From contig CAWIHK010000006.1 in assembly GCA_963835935.1 (NCBI GenBank), positions 310,001 to 374,000 on the forward strand: a stretch of DNA of 64,000 bases, read 5' to 3'. The notes beneath the pieces are model-generated. The model made no database searches. It worked only from the letters and a program-made list of their open reading frames with translations, and was not told the DNA's origin. The DNA comes from CAWIHK01 sp963835935 (GTDB lineage: Bacteria; Bacteroidota; Ignavibacteria; UBA10030; CAVZMI01). Positions 27,388-35,636 of the stretch are shown here, piece after piece (positions within the stretch are counted from its first letter, which is position 1; each line of letters starts with the position of its first letter). The translations under genes and the position numbers were made by a program.

Positions 27388-29429
27388 TTAACTTTTTAAA
27401 AATCACTCTCCTTATTTGTGTATTATCGATAATGACAACGGATGCCCAAACAAACATTTCTCCAGGTGTAAGCACATTGGACTTCATTGACATTCAAAGT
27501 CTTGTGGTGAAACAATTTGGGGTAAATTATGAGATTTCAGATATTGTTAATGTGGACAGTGCTCTCGGAAACCGATCCGTTGCTGATGGTGCCATCAATG
27601 ATCCATATCAAACTTTATCTTCTTGTTATATCTTTATTGCTCAGAGGCAATCTTTAGATGATACCACAGTTTCTAATGGTGTTATCGGAATTATTAAGAA
27701 CGGAAATATTATTTGGAATTCTGGAACGGTGATAAATTGTAATGCGAGTGTTGGATCATCGATATCAGTTACACGCGATTTGAATCAGGATGGTAAAGTT
27801 GAAATCATTACATCATGGTTTGAAGGTGCAAAAGGAGATATTGAACGGCTTTGGATTTTCACCTGGGACGGAAAAAATGGAAGCATGATAAATGCCCTTA
27901 ATCAGAATAATGAAAGCGAGCTAATTTCGACATCTCCTGGATATAAATTTGTCGATATAGATGGCGATGGTATTCTAGAAATTACGGGTTTGTGGTTTGA
28001 AAACGAAAACGATGAAGAAATGAAAAAAATAATTTACAGTTGGAACGGAATGCAATACGGAAAATGGATTAATGCACCTCAACCACTTCCAAGTGGTTTT
28101 TATCCTCGCGATAAAGTTGATGCTAATTTAAAATCTAAGGTTAGTGTAGTGGGGAATAAATACACATACACTTACTATTTGGAAAATAAAATTACAAGTA
28201 AACAAAGTATAAATGAGTTTCTTTTAAATACACCTCCTGATTCTATTGAAAATGGTCAAGGTCCAAACGAATGGAGAATAGGGGGAGTCAATGGAAAGGG
28301 ACTCGGGTGGTTAGCTGTATTTGATTTAGATGAAATCATTAATCCAGGTAAGATTGCGTCACCCTTTTATTTTGAAACAAGTCGTTTACCGGCAATTATA
28401 AAAAGCTTTATCCGTGGTAAGAATGGGAATTGGGTCGAGATTTTTGGCGATTCAGTAGAATATACCCTCGATCAATGGTATGACGAGGCGATGGCAAATT
28501 CATTCAAAGTAACGACCATCGGTCCCACCGATCCACCTAATCCCTTCGTGCCATTAAATTTCTTGGATTCCCTCACCTCGTTTACTACTCGCTCTCGGCA
28601 ATTAGGCTGGATAAAACAGCAACCGACATCGGATAAATATACCGGCTATTTTTCAACAGCAAAAACAGCGTTGCAGAAAAACCAAATCTCGCTAACACGC
28701 TCAACACTCACGCAGGTACTCCACGACGTCGATGTCGACAGCTCATCAACATTAACGAGTGAAGCATACGCCCTCATAAAATATAATACAGAATATCTCC
28801 TTGCACATCTGCCAATTACAATATCAGCCTTAGACATGCTCGATACACTGCGAGTACGGACAGATCGCACAATACCGAATAATACTCCATGCGGCAGAGA
28901 CTTCAAAGAAGACCTTATAGAAAATATCGCGAAAGCAAAGAAAGAACTCATTGAAAAAGATACAATCGCTTGTGCATTGTATATCAAAATGTATGAGAAA
29001 CAACTATGCGAGAAGTACAATCATAGAAAAGGAAAACCATGCGTAACAACCGATGAATATAATTATCTCTATCCTTATGAAGAATCGATTGTAGAACTCA
29101 TTCTGCCGCTTCCACCTAAATGCGGCGGCTCGTGCAAAGATAAACTCTTTGATCTGAAGAGTGAAATAGGAAGATGTACGAAGAAAGGATACTGCAGTAG
29201 AGGAGAATTCGAGAACGGAATGGAAGAACAAATCGATAAGGCAGTGAAATGTATCGAGAATAAGGATTCTTCAGGTACGGCAACATGTCTCGGATTGTTC
29301 GAGCAAGAGGTGCAACAGACGTATGAACAGACAAAGAAACGATACGACGAGAGAAAGTATGTAAAACCTGAAGGATACATTACGTTATATTACAAAGCGG
29401 AATATATACTCGAAGACCTTGAGCATTAA
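27384..29429 (+). CDS. Secreted multi-module protein with FG-GAP-like N-terminus and cysteine-containing helical repeats
   Basis: A 681-aa secreted protein; the ATG at 27384 follows AAAGGAGAAA and starts a signal peptide ending near TTDAQ. Residues ~30–230 repeat the module of the preceding gene (LNQDGKVEIIT, ERLWIFTWDGKNG, DIDGDGILEITG, YSWNGMQYGKW). Residues ~230–390 are beta-rich. Residues ~400–681 are helical repeats: one ends TSEAYALIKYNTEYLLAHLP, the next two contain CALYIKMYEKQLCEKY and CLGLFEQEVQQTY, and they end in YLYPYEESIVELILPLP and ITLYYKAEYILEDL. Even-spaced cysteines (CGRDFKEDL, PKCGGSCKDKL) suggest disulfides outside the cytoplasm. No enzyme motif is visible. A scaffold or surface-binding role is a guess. 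Confidence 0.65.
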   Translation: MINFLKITLLICVLSIMTTDAQTNISPGVSTLDFIDIQSLVVKQFGVNYEISDIVNVDSALGNRSVADGAINDPYQTLSSCYIFIAQRQSLDDTTVSNGVIGIIKNGNIIWNSGTVINCNASVGSSISVTRDLNQDGKVEIITSWFEGAKGDIERLWIFTWDGKNGSMINALNQNNESELISTSPGYKFVDIDGDGILEITGLWFENENDEEMKKIIYSWNGMQYGKWINAPQPLPSGFYPRDKVDANLKSKVSVVGNKYTYTYYLENKITSKQSINEFLLNTPPDSIENGQGPNEWRIGGVNGKGLGWLAVFDLDEIINPGKIASPFYFETSRLPAIIKSFIRGKNGNWVEIFGDSVEYTLDQWYDEAMANSFKVTTIGPTDPPNPFVPLNFLDSLTSFTTRSRQLGWIKQQPTSDKYTGYFSTAKTALQKNQISLTRSTLTQVLHDVDVDSSSTLTSEAYALIKYNTEYLLAHLPITISALDMLDTLRVRTDRTIPNNTPCGRDFKEDLIENIAKAKKELIEKDTIACALYIKMYEKQLCEKYNHRKGKPCVTTDEYNYLYPYEESIVELILPLPPKCGGSCKDKLFDLKSEIGRCTKKGYCSRGEFENGMEEQIDKAVKCIENKDSSGTATCLGLFEQEVQQTYEQTKKRYDERKYVKPEGYITLYYKAEYILEDLEH

Positions 29430-29435
29430 GATGCC

Positions 29436-29563
29436 ACCCCGCCGTCGTTACGGCATTTGAAAAGAGCCGAAAGACTTTTTTAAGGCGGGGTTCTGAATTT
29501 TTATTATGCTGTTTCTATAAAGATATCGTCCCCCCGGCAACGAAAAATGCGAAGAAGGGGGAC
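29436..29563. repeat. Two linked hairpins of a covarying hairpin family
   Basis: Hairpin 1 has stem ACCCCGCC (29436–29443) with GGCGGGGT (29484–29491); inside it GTC/GAC and GGC/GCC also pair. Hairpin 2 has stem GTCCCCC (29528–29534) with GGGGGAC (29557–29563). The linker between them (TGAATTTTTATTATGCTGTT onward) resembles the linker in the cluster at 35985–36260, whereas the stem sequences differ but still pair. Confidence 0.7.
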
Positions 29564-29705
29564 TCTCCGCCTGGAAAATGGTTAACGGGGATTATCAAGT
29601 CCCGTAGTGACGAAATATTGTTAGAAAACATATATTAAAATCGATCATGAATTCCGGCTTGTCCCCGCCTGCGTGCCTCTGGCGGGTAGGCGGAAGGAGT
29701 GGAAT

Positions 29706-30365
29706 ATGGAGAAAAAGAAAATGAAATCTAATCTTATCATCATGATGTTTCTGCCGCTTGTTCTCATAGCTGGCGAAACTCAGCAGACGAATATCATTCC
29801 CTACAATTCGAAGGGAAACGTTGTAGCACTTTCGGTAGAAAATACATCTAAACTGACAGCGAAGGGAGTTAGTGTTGAAATTCAGAATGTACCGAAATGG
29901 ATACGGTTTGACTCGACAAAGGTACAATTAAGCAGTATTGCAACCAAGAAATCGAAACAGGCCGAATTTACTTTTTCAGTAGATTGCGCTGCACCGGTCG
30001 ACAAGGAGCAGAAGATAAAAGCGCTTGTCAAAACAGCTGACGGACAAAAGTGGACGACAGAGATATCGGTGACGATTTCGGCGCCGAAGGAATATCATCT
30101 CTATCAAAATTATCCAAATCCGTTCAATCCTTCAACAACGATTGCAATCGATTTGCCGAAACAAACGAAGGTGAAGATCGTCATTTACGATGTTCTGGGA
30201 AGAATAGTGAAACAACTGGCAGATGAAACCAAGGAAGCCGGCTACGCGGAATTTTCATGGGATGGAAGGAACGATCATGGATCGACGGTTTCTTCGGGTA
30301 TGTATTTCTATCAAGTCTCGGCAGGAAGTTATCATGCGGTGAAAAAAATGGTGATGATGAAATAA
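29706..30365 (+). CDS. Small secreted protein with T9SS sorting domain
   Basis: A 219-aa exported protein; the start at 29706 has GGAAGGAG upstream and a signal-like MKSNLIIMMFLPLVLIAG. Residues ~25–125 form one Ig-like beta-sandwich of the type that compares sums of terms (NTSKLTAKGVSVEIQNVPKW, KSKQAEFTFSVDC). From ~130 comes a type IX secretion C-terminal domain: YQNYPNPFNPSTTIAIDLPK, VVIYDVLGR-type segment, GMYFYQVSAG and a basic end. It should be carried through the outer membrane by the T9SS and anchored or released. It may be a surface partner of the preceding secreted proteins. Confidence 0.85.
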   Translation: MEKKKMKSNLIIMMFLPLVLIAGETQQTNIIPYNSKGNVVALSVENTSKLTAKGVSVEIQNVPKWIRFDSTKVQLSSIATKKSKQAEFTFSVDCAAPVDKEQKIKALVKTADGQKWTTEISVTISAPKEYHLYQNYPNPFNPSTTIAIDLPKQTKVKIVIYDVLGRIVKQLADETKEAGYAEFSWDGRNDHGSTVSSGMYFYQVSAGSYHAVKKMVMMK

Positions 30366-30374
30366 TACGCCGAT

Positions 30375-30399
30375 ACTTCGCATCGCCATTTCTTGCCAA
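30375..30399. repeat. 25-bp intergenic motif also present at 23383–23407
   Basis: ACTTCGCATC[A/G]CCATTTCTTGC followed by [A/C]AA occurs directly after the stop codons of two unrelated genes (nfnB and the T9SS protein) with 2 mismatches over 25 bases. Confidence 0.7.
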
Positions 30400-30428
30400 T
30401 CACTCCGAAAAAAACTATCTTACATTCC

Positions 30429-31307
30429 ATGATGCACGATGCATATATTTATTGCGCTGATGTAACGCGAAAACATTACGAAAATTTCCCAGTTGCATCG
30501 TTGTTTCTTCCTAAAGAAAAACGCCGGCATATCAGTGCAATATATGCTTTTGCCCGTGCTGCGGATGATTTTGCCGATGAAGGAACAATGCCGAACGATG
30601 AGCGATTGGAAATGCTGTCGATGTGGCAATCAAATCTTGAAAATTGTTATGAAGGAATAGCGGATAATCCGGTTTTTATTGCTCTTGGCCAAACGGTTCG
30701 TGAATTGCAAATCCCAAAATATTTATTTATCGATCTGTTGACAGCTTTTCGGCAGGATGTGGTTAAACGACGTTACGAGAGTTTTGATGAACTGCTGGAT
30801 TATTGCAAAAACTCGGCAAATCCGGTCGGCCGTCTGGTCCTCCTAATTTTTGGTTATAATAATGATGTTTTATTTAGATATTCCGATTATATTTGTACAG
30901 CTTTGCAATTGACGAATTTCTGGCAGGACATCGATGTCGATCGAAAGAAGAACCGCATCTATATTCCATTTGAAGACTTGGAGAGGTTCGATTACAGCGA
31001 GAACGATTTGTTTGCGCGGCGAGTGTCGGAAGATTTTTGTAAAATGATGCAGATGCAGGTTGAACGAACGCGCGCGCTTTTCCGTGAGGGTTTTCCCTTA
31101 ACTCAATGTGTGAAGCGAGATCTTCGTTTGGAATTAAGTCTTACGTGGTTTGGCGGTTATAGAATTCTGGATAAAATCGAAAAAGTTGATTATGATGTAT
31201 TTACGCATCGTCCAAAATTAGGAGTGTGGGATATTATTTCTTTACTGGTGAAGACGATCAGAGTCAGCGCTCCTTTTAAAAAGCAGAGGATACTTTATGT
31301 CAACTGA
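30429..31307 (+). CDS. hpnC: Squalene synthase HpnC (hydroxysqualene-forming step)
   Basis: A 292-aa trans-isoprenyl diphosphate synthase-family enzyme. The ATG at 30429 (or 30432) is preferred; an upstream in-frame TTG at 30393 lies inside an intergenic repeat. Visible: aspartate-rich motif 1 FARAADDFADE, SANPVGRLVLLIFGY (HpnC-type), and aspartate-rich motif 2 LTNFWQDIDVDRKKNRIYIP. In the HpnCDE route, HpnD makes presqualene diphosphate from two farnesyl diphosphates, HpnC converts it to hydroxysqualene and HpnE reduces that to squalene. The end overlaps hpnD by 11 bases. Confidence 0.9.
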   Translation: MMHDAYIYCADVTRKHYENFPVASLFLPKEKRRHISAIYAFARAADDFADEGTMPNDERLEMLSMWQSNLENCYEGIADNPVFIALGQTVRELQIPKYLFIDLLTAFRQDVVKRRYESFDELLDYCKNSANPVGRLVLLIFGYNNDVLFRYSDYICTALQLTNFWQDIDVDRKKNRIYIPFEDLERFDYSENDLFARRVSEDFCKMMQMQVERTRALFREGFPLTQCVKRDLRLELSLTWFGGYRILDKIEKVDYDVFTHRPKLGVWDIISLLVKTIRVSAPFKKQRILYVN

Positions 31308-32145
31308 TATCGCGGCCTCAATAACGAAACAAAGCAACACGAGTTTTTATTATTCCTTCAGTTTTCTTCCGAAGTCCCAGCGTGAGGCGATTAACACTGT
31401 GTATGCTTTCTGCCGCTGTACCGATGATATTGTTGATGAAGGAAATAACCGCGAACAGCAGGCCTTGACATTGCGCCGCTGGCGTCTCGAACTCGAACGA
31501 TCGCTGACCGGCAACTCACAATACTCAATTTTAAATCAGGTCAGTGTTATCGCTGTGAAATTTAAAATTCCTGTTGAACATTTCTTTGAACTTATTAAAG
31601 GCATGGAAATGGATCTGGAGCGGAGCCGGTACGAAACGTTCGAAGAACTCCGGTTGTATTGCTATCGTGTCGCGGGCACAGTTGGTTTGATGTGCACAGA
31701 GATCTTCGGTTATAAAAATGAAAACGCAAAAAAGTATGCGGAAAATCTCGGCCTCGCTTTGCAACTAACCAATATTCTTCGCGACGTAAAAGCCGACGCG
31801 AAGAAAGGGCGAATTTATCTGCCGCTCGAAGACATGCGACGTTTCGGTTATTCGGAGGAAGATCTTCTCGCAAATCATTATTCGCAAGAGTTCATACAAT
31901 TGATGTCGTTTGAATCTGCGCGCACAAGAGAGTATTATCGGCTTGCGGATGAATACCTCTCCGCTGAAGATGCACCTCGATTCTTTGCCGCGAAAATTAT
32001 GGAAGATATTTATTTAAGAATTTTAAACCGCATCGAGCGGCAGCGGTTTAATGTGTTTGAAAAAAGAATTTCGATCTCTAAAATCCGGAAGATAGCGGTT
32101 GCTCTTCGGATCTGGATTAAAAATATCCCGCATCACGTCGGATGA
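31297..32145 (+). CDS. hpnD: Presqualene diphosphate synthase HpnD
   Basis: A 282-aa squalene/phytoene synthase-family enzyme, first committed step of the three-gene squalene route. Visible: FCRCTDDIVDEGN (first Asp-rich motif), YCYRVAGTVGLMCTEIFGY and LQLTNILRDVKADAKKGRIYL (second Asp-rich motif), which match HpnD rather than HpnC. It overlaps both neighbours (11 bases with hpnC, 4 bases ATGA with hpnE), so the three genes are one translationally coupled operon. Confidence 0.92.
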   Translation: MSTDIAASITKQSNTSFYYSFSFLPKSQREAINTVYAFCRCTDDIVDEGNNREQQALTLRRWRLELERSLTGNSQYSILNQVSVIAVKFKIPVEHFFELIKGMEMDLERSRYETFEELRLYCYRVAGTVGLMCTEIFGYKNENAKKYAENLGLALQLTNILRDVKADAKKGRIYLPLEDMRRFGYSEEDLLANHYSQEFIQLMSFESARTREYYRLADEYLSAEDAPRFFAAKIMEDIYLRILNRIERQRFNVFEKRISISKIRKIAVALRIWIKNIPHHVG

Positions 32146-33500
32146 AGCCTGTCGTTATCATCGGCGGCGGCATGAGCGGACTCGCTGCCGGCGTCAAACT
32201 CGCGTCAAAAAACATCCCTGTTCTTGTTCTCGAACAAAGTTCCCGTTTAGGAGGGCGTGCCTCATCTTTTCATGACGAAAGAATAGATGATATTATTGAT
32301 ACTGGACAGCATCTGATGCTTGGTCGTTATCATGAGACTTTAGATTTCTTAAAAACCATTGATGCATTCGAGAACGTTACGATCGATGAGAAGCTTCAAA
32401 TCGATTTTCTCCATCCGAAATACGGAAGACTTACATTTCGTTGTCCTCCAATTCCTGCACCTTTTAATATTTTGTTTGGTTTGATGAGATTGAAGAGTTT
32501 GTCGCTGACCGAAAGATTGTCGGTGTTGAATCTTCTTCCTGACCTGATTTATTTCTCAAAAAATCGACAAAGTGAACTAGAAGATATTACAGTTGCCGAC
32601 TGGTTCAGACAACGCGGGCAATCGGAAAATATTTGTGAACGGTTCTGGAATATAATTGTCGTCGGGACGATGAACGACAGGCCGGACAACGTATCGGCTC
32701 GAATGTTCGCTTATGTGCTTCGCGAAGTATTTATGAAAAGGAGAAACGATTCATGTTTCGTTTTGGCCAATACAGGTTTGGGTGCGATGTACACTGAAAA
32801 TGCTGCAAAATATATCGAGGATCATGGTGGTTGTGTGAAAAAGAATATCAGGGTTGAAGAATTAAGAATCAAAAATAATAGCGTGACAAAAATAATCGGC
32901 AGTGACGATGTGAAAATCATACCTTCTGCGGTGATAAGTTCGATTCCATCATTTGCTTTGAAGAATATTCGACTTTCTTCTGGTGAAACGCTTGATGATA
33001 TCGTGTTTAAAAAAGAATCGAAAACTCTGGAGTATCAAAGTATTGTTTCTATCGATCTCTGGTTCGATCGTCCCGTCATGGAACAAAAATATGCCGCGTT
33101 GCTTGATACTCATATCCAGTGGGTTTTTAATAAGAGTAAGATTTTGAAAAATTATAAAGGGAAGAAACAGTATCTATCGCTTGTCATCAGTGCGGCGGAT
33201 TCGTATATCGGATTGGATCAAGAGACACTCGTAAAACTGGCGCTACACGATTTTAAAAAAGTACTTCCGGCGGTTCGCGATGCCAAACTACTTAATTCTA
33301 AAGTTATAAAAGAAAAAAGAGCGACTGTTTCGCTAAAACCGGGAGCAGAGCAGTTACGGCCGGATTGTTTCACCTCGATTAAAAATCTTTTTCTCGCCGG
33401 CGATTGGACTAATACAGGGTTGCCGTCAACGATCGAAGGAGCGGTTGTGAGCGGTAATAGTGCTGCCACGACAGTTCTAGAACAAATCAGGATGCAATAG
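32142..33500 (+). CDS. hpnE: Squalene-associated FAD-dependent desaturase HpnE
   Basis: A 452-aa amine-oxidase-fold flavoprotein that reduces hydroxysqualene to squalene. Visible: dinucleotide-binding VVIIGGGMSGLAAGVKLA (residues ~4–21), LEQSSRLGGRASSF, the substrate-side DTGQHLMLGRYHETL, and C-terminal FAD motif LFLAGDWTNTGLPSTIEGAV (~residue 416). It is the last gene of hpnCDE. No squalene-hopene cyclase or squalene epoxidase lies in the window, so the downstream product (hopanoid, sterol or free squalene) cannot be told. Confidence 0.92.
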   Translation: MKPVVIIGGGMSGLAAGVKLASKNIPVLVLEQSSRLGGRASSFHDERIDDIIDTGQHLMLGRYHETLDFLKTIDAFENVTIDEKLQIDFLHPKYGRLTFRCPPIPAPFNILFGLMRLKSLSLTERLSVLNLLPDLIYFSKNRQSELEDITVADWFRQRGQSENICERFWNIIVVGTMNDRPDNVSARMFAYVLREVFMKRRNDSCFVLANTGLGAMYTENAAKYIEDHGGCVKKNIRVEELRIKNNSVTKIIGSDDVKIIPSAVISSIPSFALKNIRLSSGETLDDIVFKKESKTLEYQSIVSIDLWFDRPVMEQKYAALLDTHIQWVFNKSKILKNYKGKKQYLSLVISAADSYIGLDQETLVKLALHDFKKVLPAVRDAKLLNSKVIKEKRATVSLKPGAEQLRPDCFTSIKNLFLAGDWTNTGLPSTIEGAVVSGNSAATTVLEQIRMQ

Positions 33501-33553
33501 AATAGTTTTCAAGATATTTGTTTCTAAAAAATTTGCTCTTCTATTCAAACACT

Positions 33554-34087
33554 CTATTTTTTCTTATTAATCATCTTCATTTTTATTTTCATCCGATCAA
33601 GATCTGGTGGAAGTCCCTGAGGATATCGTGCATACGGCGTAAAATATTTCAGCGGCGAATGAGGATAATCAATTATTGGATCAAAAGAGTAAATAGAACC
33701 AGTAATTGTTCCTCCAATAATCCACATCGGCATCGTATAAAATAAACACCAGCCATTCGAAAGTGTGGAAAGCGCGCCAAAAAATGACCAGGTCTCTACA
33801 GGAGAATCCTTATCGTAAATTACCAGCCGTGCAGAGGTGATATCTTTATTATTGATTGCATGCAACATCGGATCCGCAACGAAAAGTGTGTCATCCGCCA
33901 CGGCTATCAATTCTCCCAAGGTAGTTGATTGTTCAGTCTTTAATTCAACCCATCCACCGTAAGGACTGAGTTGAGTCTGATTAGCGTCTGTGAGCCAATG
34001 GGAGGGGACATGAGTAGATGCACAGCCTGTTAAAACAGAGCATAGAAAAAAACCTATTATAAAATTGAAAAGTTTATGGTTTCGCAT
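33554..34087 (-). CDS. Lipoprotein of unknown function
   Basis: A 177-aa predicted lipoprotein with lipobox LTGC after a hydrophobic N-terminus and GGAGGAG 6 bases before the ATG. The middle (GELIAVADDTLFVAD) looks like a short beta-rich domain, followed by a hydrophobic hairpin (WCLFYTMPMWIIGGTITGSIY) and a basic C-terminus (MKIKMKMINKKK). The family was not recognised. It overlaps the upstream lipoprotein gene by 14 bases, so the two are probably made together. It converges with hpnE. Confidence 0.7.
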   Translation of the reverse strand: MRNHKLFNFIIGFFLCSVLTGCASTHVPSHWLTDANQTQLSPYGGWVELKTEQSTTLGELIAVADDTLFVADPMLHAINNKDITSARLVIYDKDSPVETWSFFGALSTLSNGWCLFYTMPMWIIGGTITGSIYSFDPIIDYPHSPLKYFTPYARYPQGLPPDLDRMKIKMKMINKKK

Positions 34088-35636
34088 AGCGGCTCCTCCA
34101 AAAACAATCTTCCATTTTCGGTTCTACGAGTTTGAATTCCGGCGCCAATCTTTTGAGAGCCTTTTGTGGTGAGACGATTATCTCACCCAATAAAGATTGA
34201 TTCTCTTCTACAATCCATTCTTTTCTGATCCATTCAAGATAATAACCGCGGCTTTCAAGGAAAAATTCGTAATCGTTGTAGCCATCAGGAATGTTATAGT
34301 TCAAAGAATAACAATCCCCCGGAAAAGTGACAAGCACCCTGGAAGAGTCGAGCAACTCAAGAAGTGCTGTCGAATCTTCTTTCCCAAAATAATGAACAGA
34401 GGAAGGATGAACACGAATTGGTTCGACTGTCTTCGAAAGCTCAGCGAGAGCAACATAATCGATGCGCCACGCCCCTTTCGTCATGTGCAATTGAATATGA
34501 AGAATGGAATCCGATTGCTCTGATAGTGGTAATAGATGTGTATCTACTGCTAATGGGCCGTGCTCGTTTATTTCACCGATGATTTTCCAGCTTCCATCTT
34601 GTTGTTGTACGGTAGACTCGATACCTCCGACTATTTTTTCGGCATCATCTCGTCGGCCTTGAAGATTCTTACGTTCAATTTCCGCGAACCAATGGCCGAC
34701 GTCGTTGCCCATATATGCGTATGTTTGATAGAGAAGATATGTTGGCAGAAGTGTTTGCCTGCATGCTATAACGAGTCCGTAATTTCGATTTGGTGTAACT
34801 TTAAACTGAAGATCGATATTTTCTTTGGCGCCCAGAAACGTCTCATCAGCTTTGCTGAATCTTTCTGAACCGTCTAATTCCAGAAGAGGCTGGAGACAGT
34901 CGCCTTCATTTCCGCGAGCCGAGATAGGGTGGATTTGTTTTGTACTTTCCCAAAATTTATTATCTGTCGTTGCAAAGGTCCGGCATCCAGCTCGTCTGGG
35001 TATTGCGAGAAGATCGACATGCCGCACAACATGCGTTTCAAGAGCCTCGTTGCGCATTTCTACGGAGAATTCATGTCCCGTGTAATGTGCATGACAGAGT
35101 GCATCGACGTCTGTGGCTTCCAGCGATGGTGAAATGCTGGATGAAAAACCCTCAGCCATTAATCGCAGGCTATCGCCATCGGAAACATAGAATGTTGGAC
35201 ATGAACCAAAACAAGCTTTTGGATTTGTTAAACAAATAGCTGTTATAGCCGCGGTGATGCCTGTAAAAATTGTGAGAGCAGTAACGGCTCCCGAATTTTT
35301 AATGATATTGCTCTCGACGATGGCAATAGAATCAAGTCCGAGTATGAAGTGGCCTGTTGTAATTGTATCACGAAGCAGTCCGTACAAAACACCTTCCCCT
35401 GAAATCAGGTTACCGAGTGAATCGGTCGACCATGAATGGAAAATATACACCCTTCCATTTTTCATGTGGGCTTTAAGGTATGGAGAAGCCTCTTTGATTG
35501 AATTGAGAGTATCTTTTGAGTAACCTTGAAAGTCTGCTGGATCGATCAGCCTCCTTTCAAGTGTTGGTGCTGCGCAGCTCAAATGTAAAAACCAGAGAAT
35601 AATTAACAAGAAAAATTTTTTCAGAATAGATTCCAT
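34074..35636 (-). CDS. Large lipoprotein of unknown function
   Basis: A 520-aa predicted lipoprotein: LHLSCAAP at the N-terminus and AAGGAATAATAAGA before the ATG. Residues ~120–150 form a hydrophobic stretch (VTALTIFTGITAAITAICL) followed by ACFGSCPTFYVSDGDSLRLM and SSSISPSLEATDVDAL. This Cys-rich GSCPT motif plus the 'EATDVD' segment looks like a conserved family core, but I cannot name it. The remaining ~300 residues are beta-rich. With the overlapping downstream lipoprotein it forms a two-gene unit, possibly an envelope complex. Confidence 0.7.
   Translation of the reverse strand: MESILKKFFLLIILWFLHLSCAAPTLERRLIDPADFQGYSKDTLNSIKEASPYLKAHMKNGRVYIFHSWSTDSLGNLISGEGVLYGLLRDTITTGHFILGLDSIAIVESNIIKNSGAVTALTIFTGITAAITAICLTNPKACFGSCPTFYVSDGDSLRLMAEGFSSSISPSLEATDVDALCHAHYTGHEFSVEMRNEALETHVVRHVDLLAIPRRAGCRTFATTDNKFWESTKQIHPISARGNEGDCLQPLLELDGSERFSKADETFLGAKENIDLQFKVTPNRNYGLVIACRQTLLPTYLLYQTYAYMGNDVGHWFAEIERKNLQGRRDDAEKIVGGIESTVQQQDGSWKIIGEINEHGPLAVDTHLLPLSEQSDSILHIQLHMTKGAWRIDYVALAELSKTVEPIRVHPSSVHYFGKEDSTALLELLDSSRVLVTFPGDCYSLNYNIPDGYNDYEFFLESRGYYLEWIRKEWIVEENQSLLGEIIVSPQKALKRLAPEFKLVEPKMEDCFWRSRYAKP

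Noticed and set aside
30393..30428. Upstream TTG start for hpnC
   Set aside because: It lies in the repeated 25-bp intergenic word and has no ribosome site.
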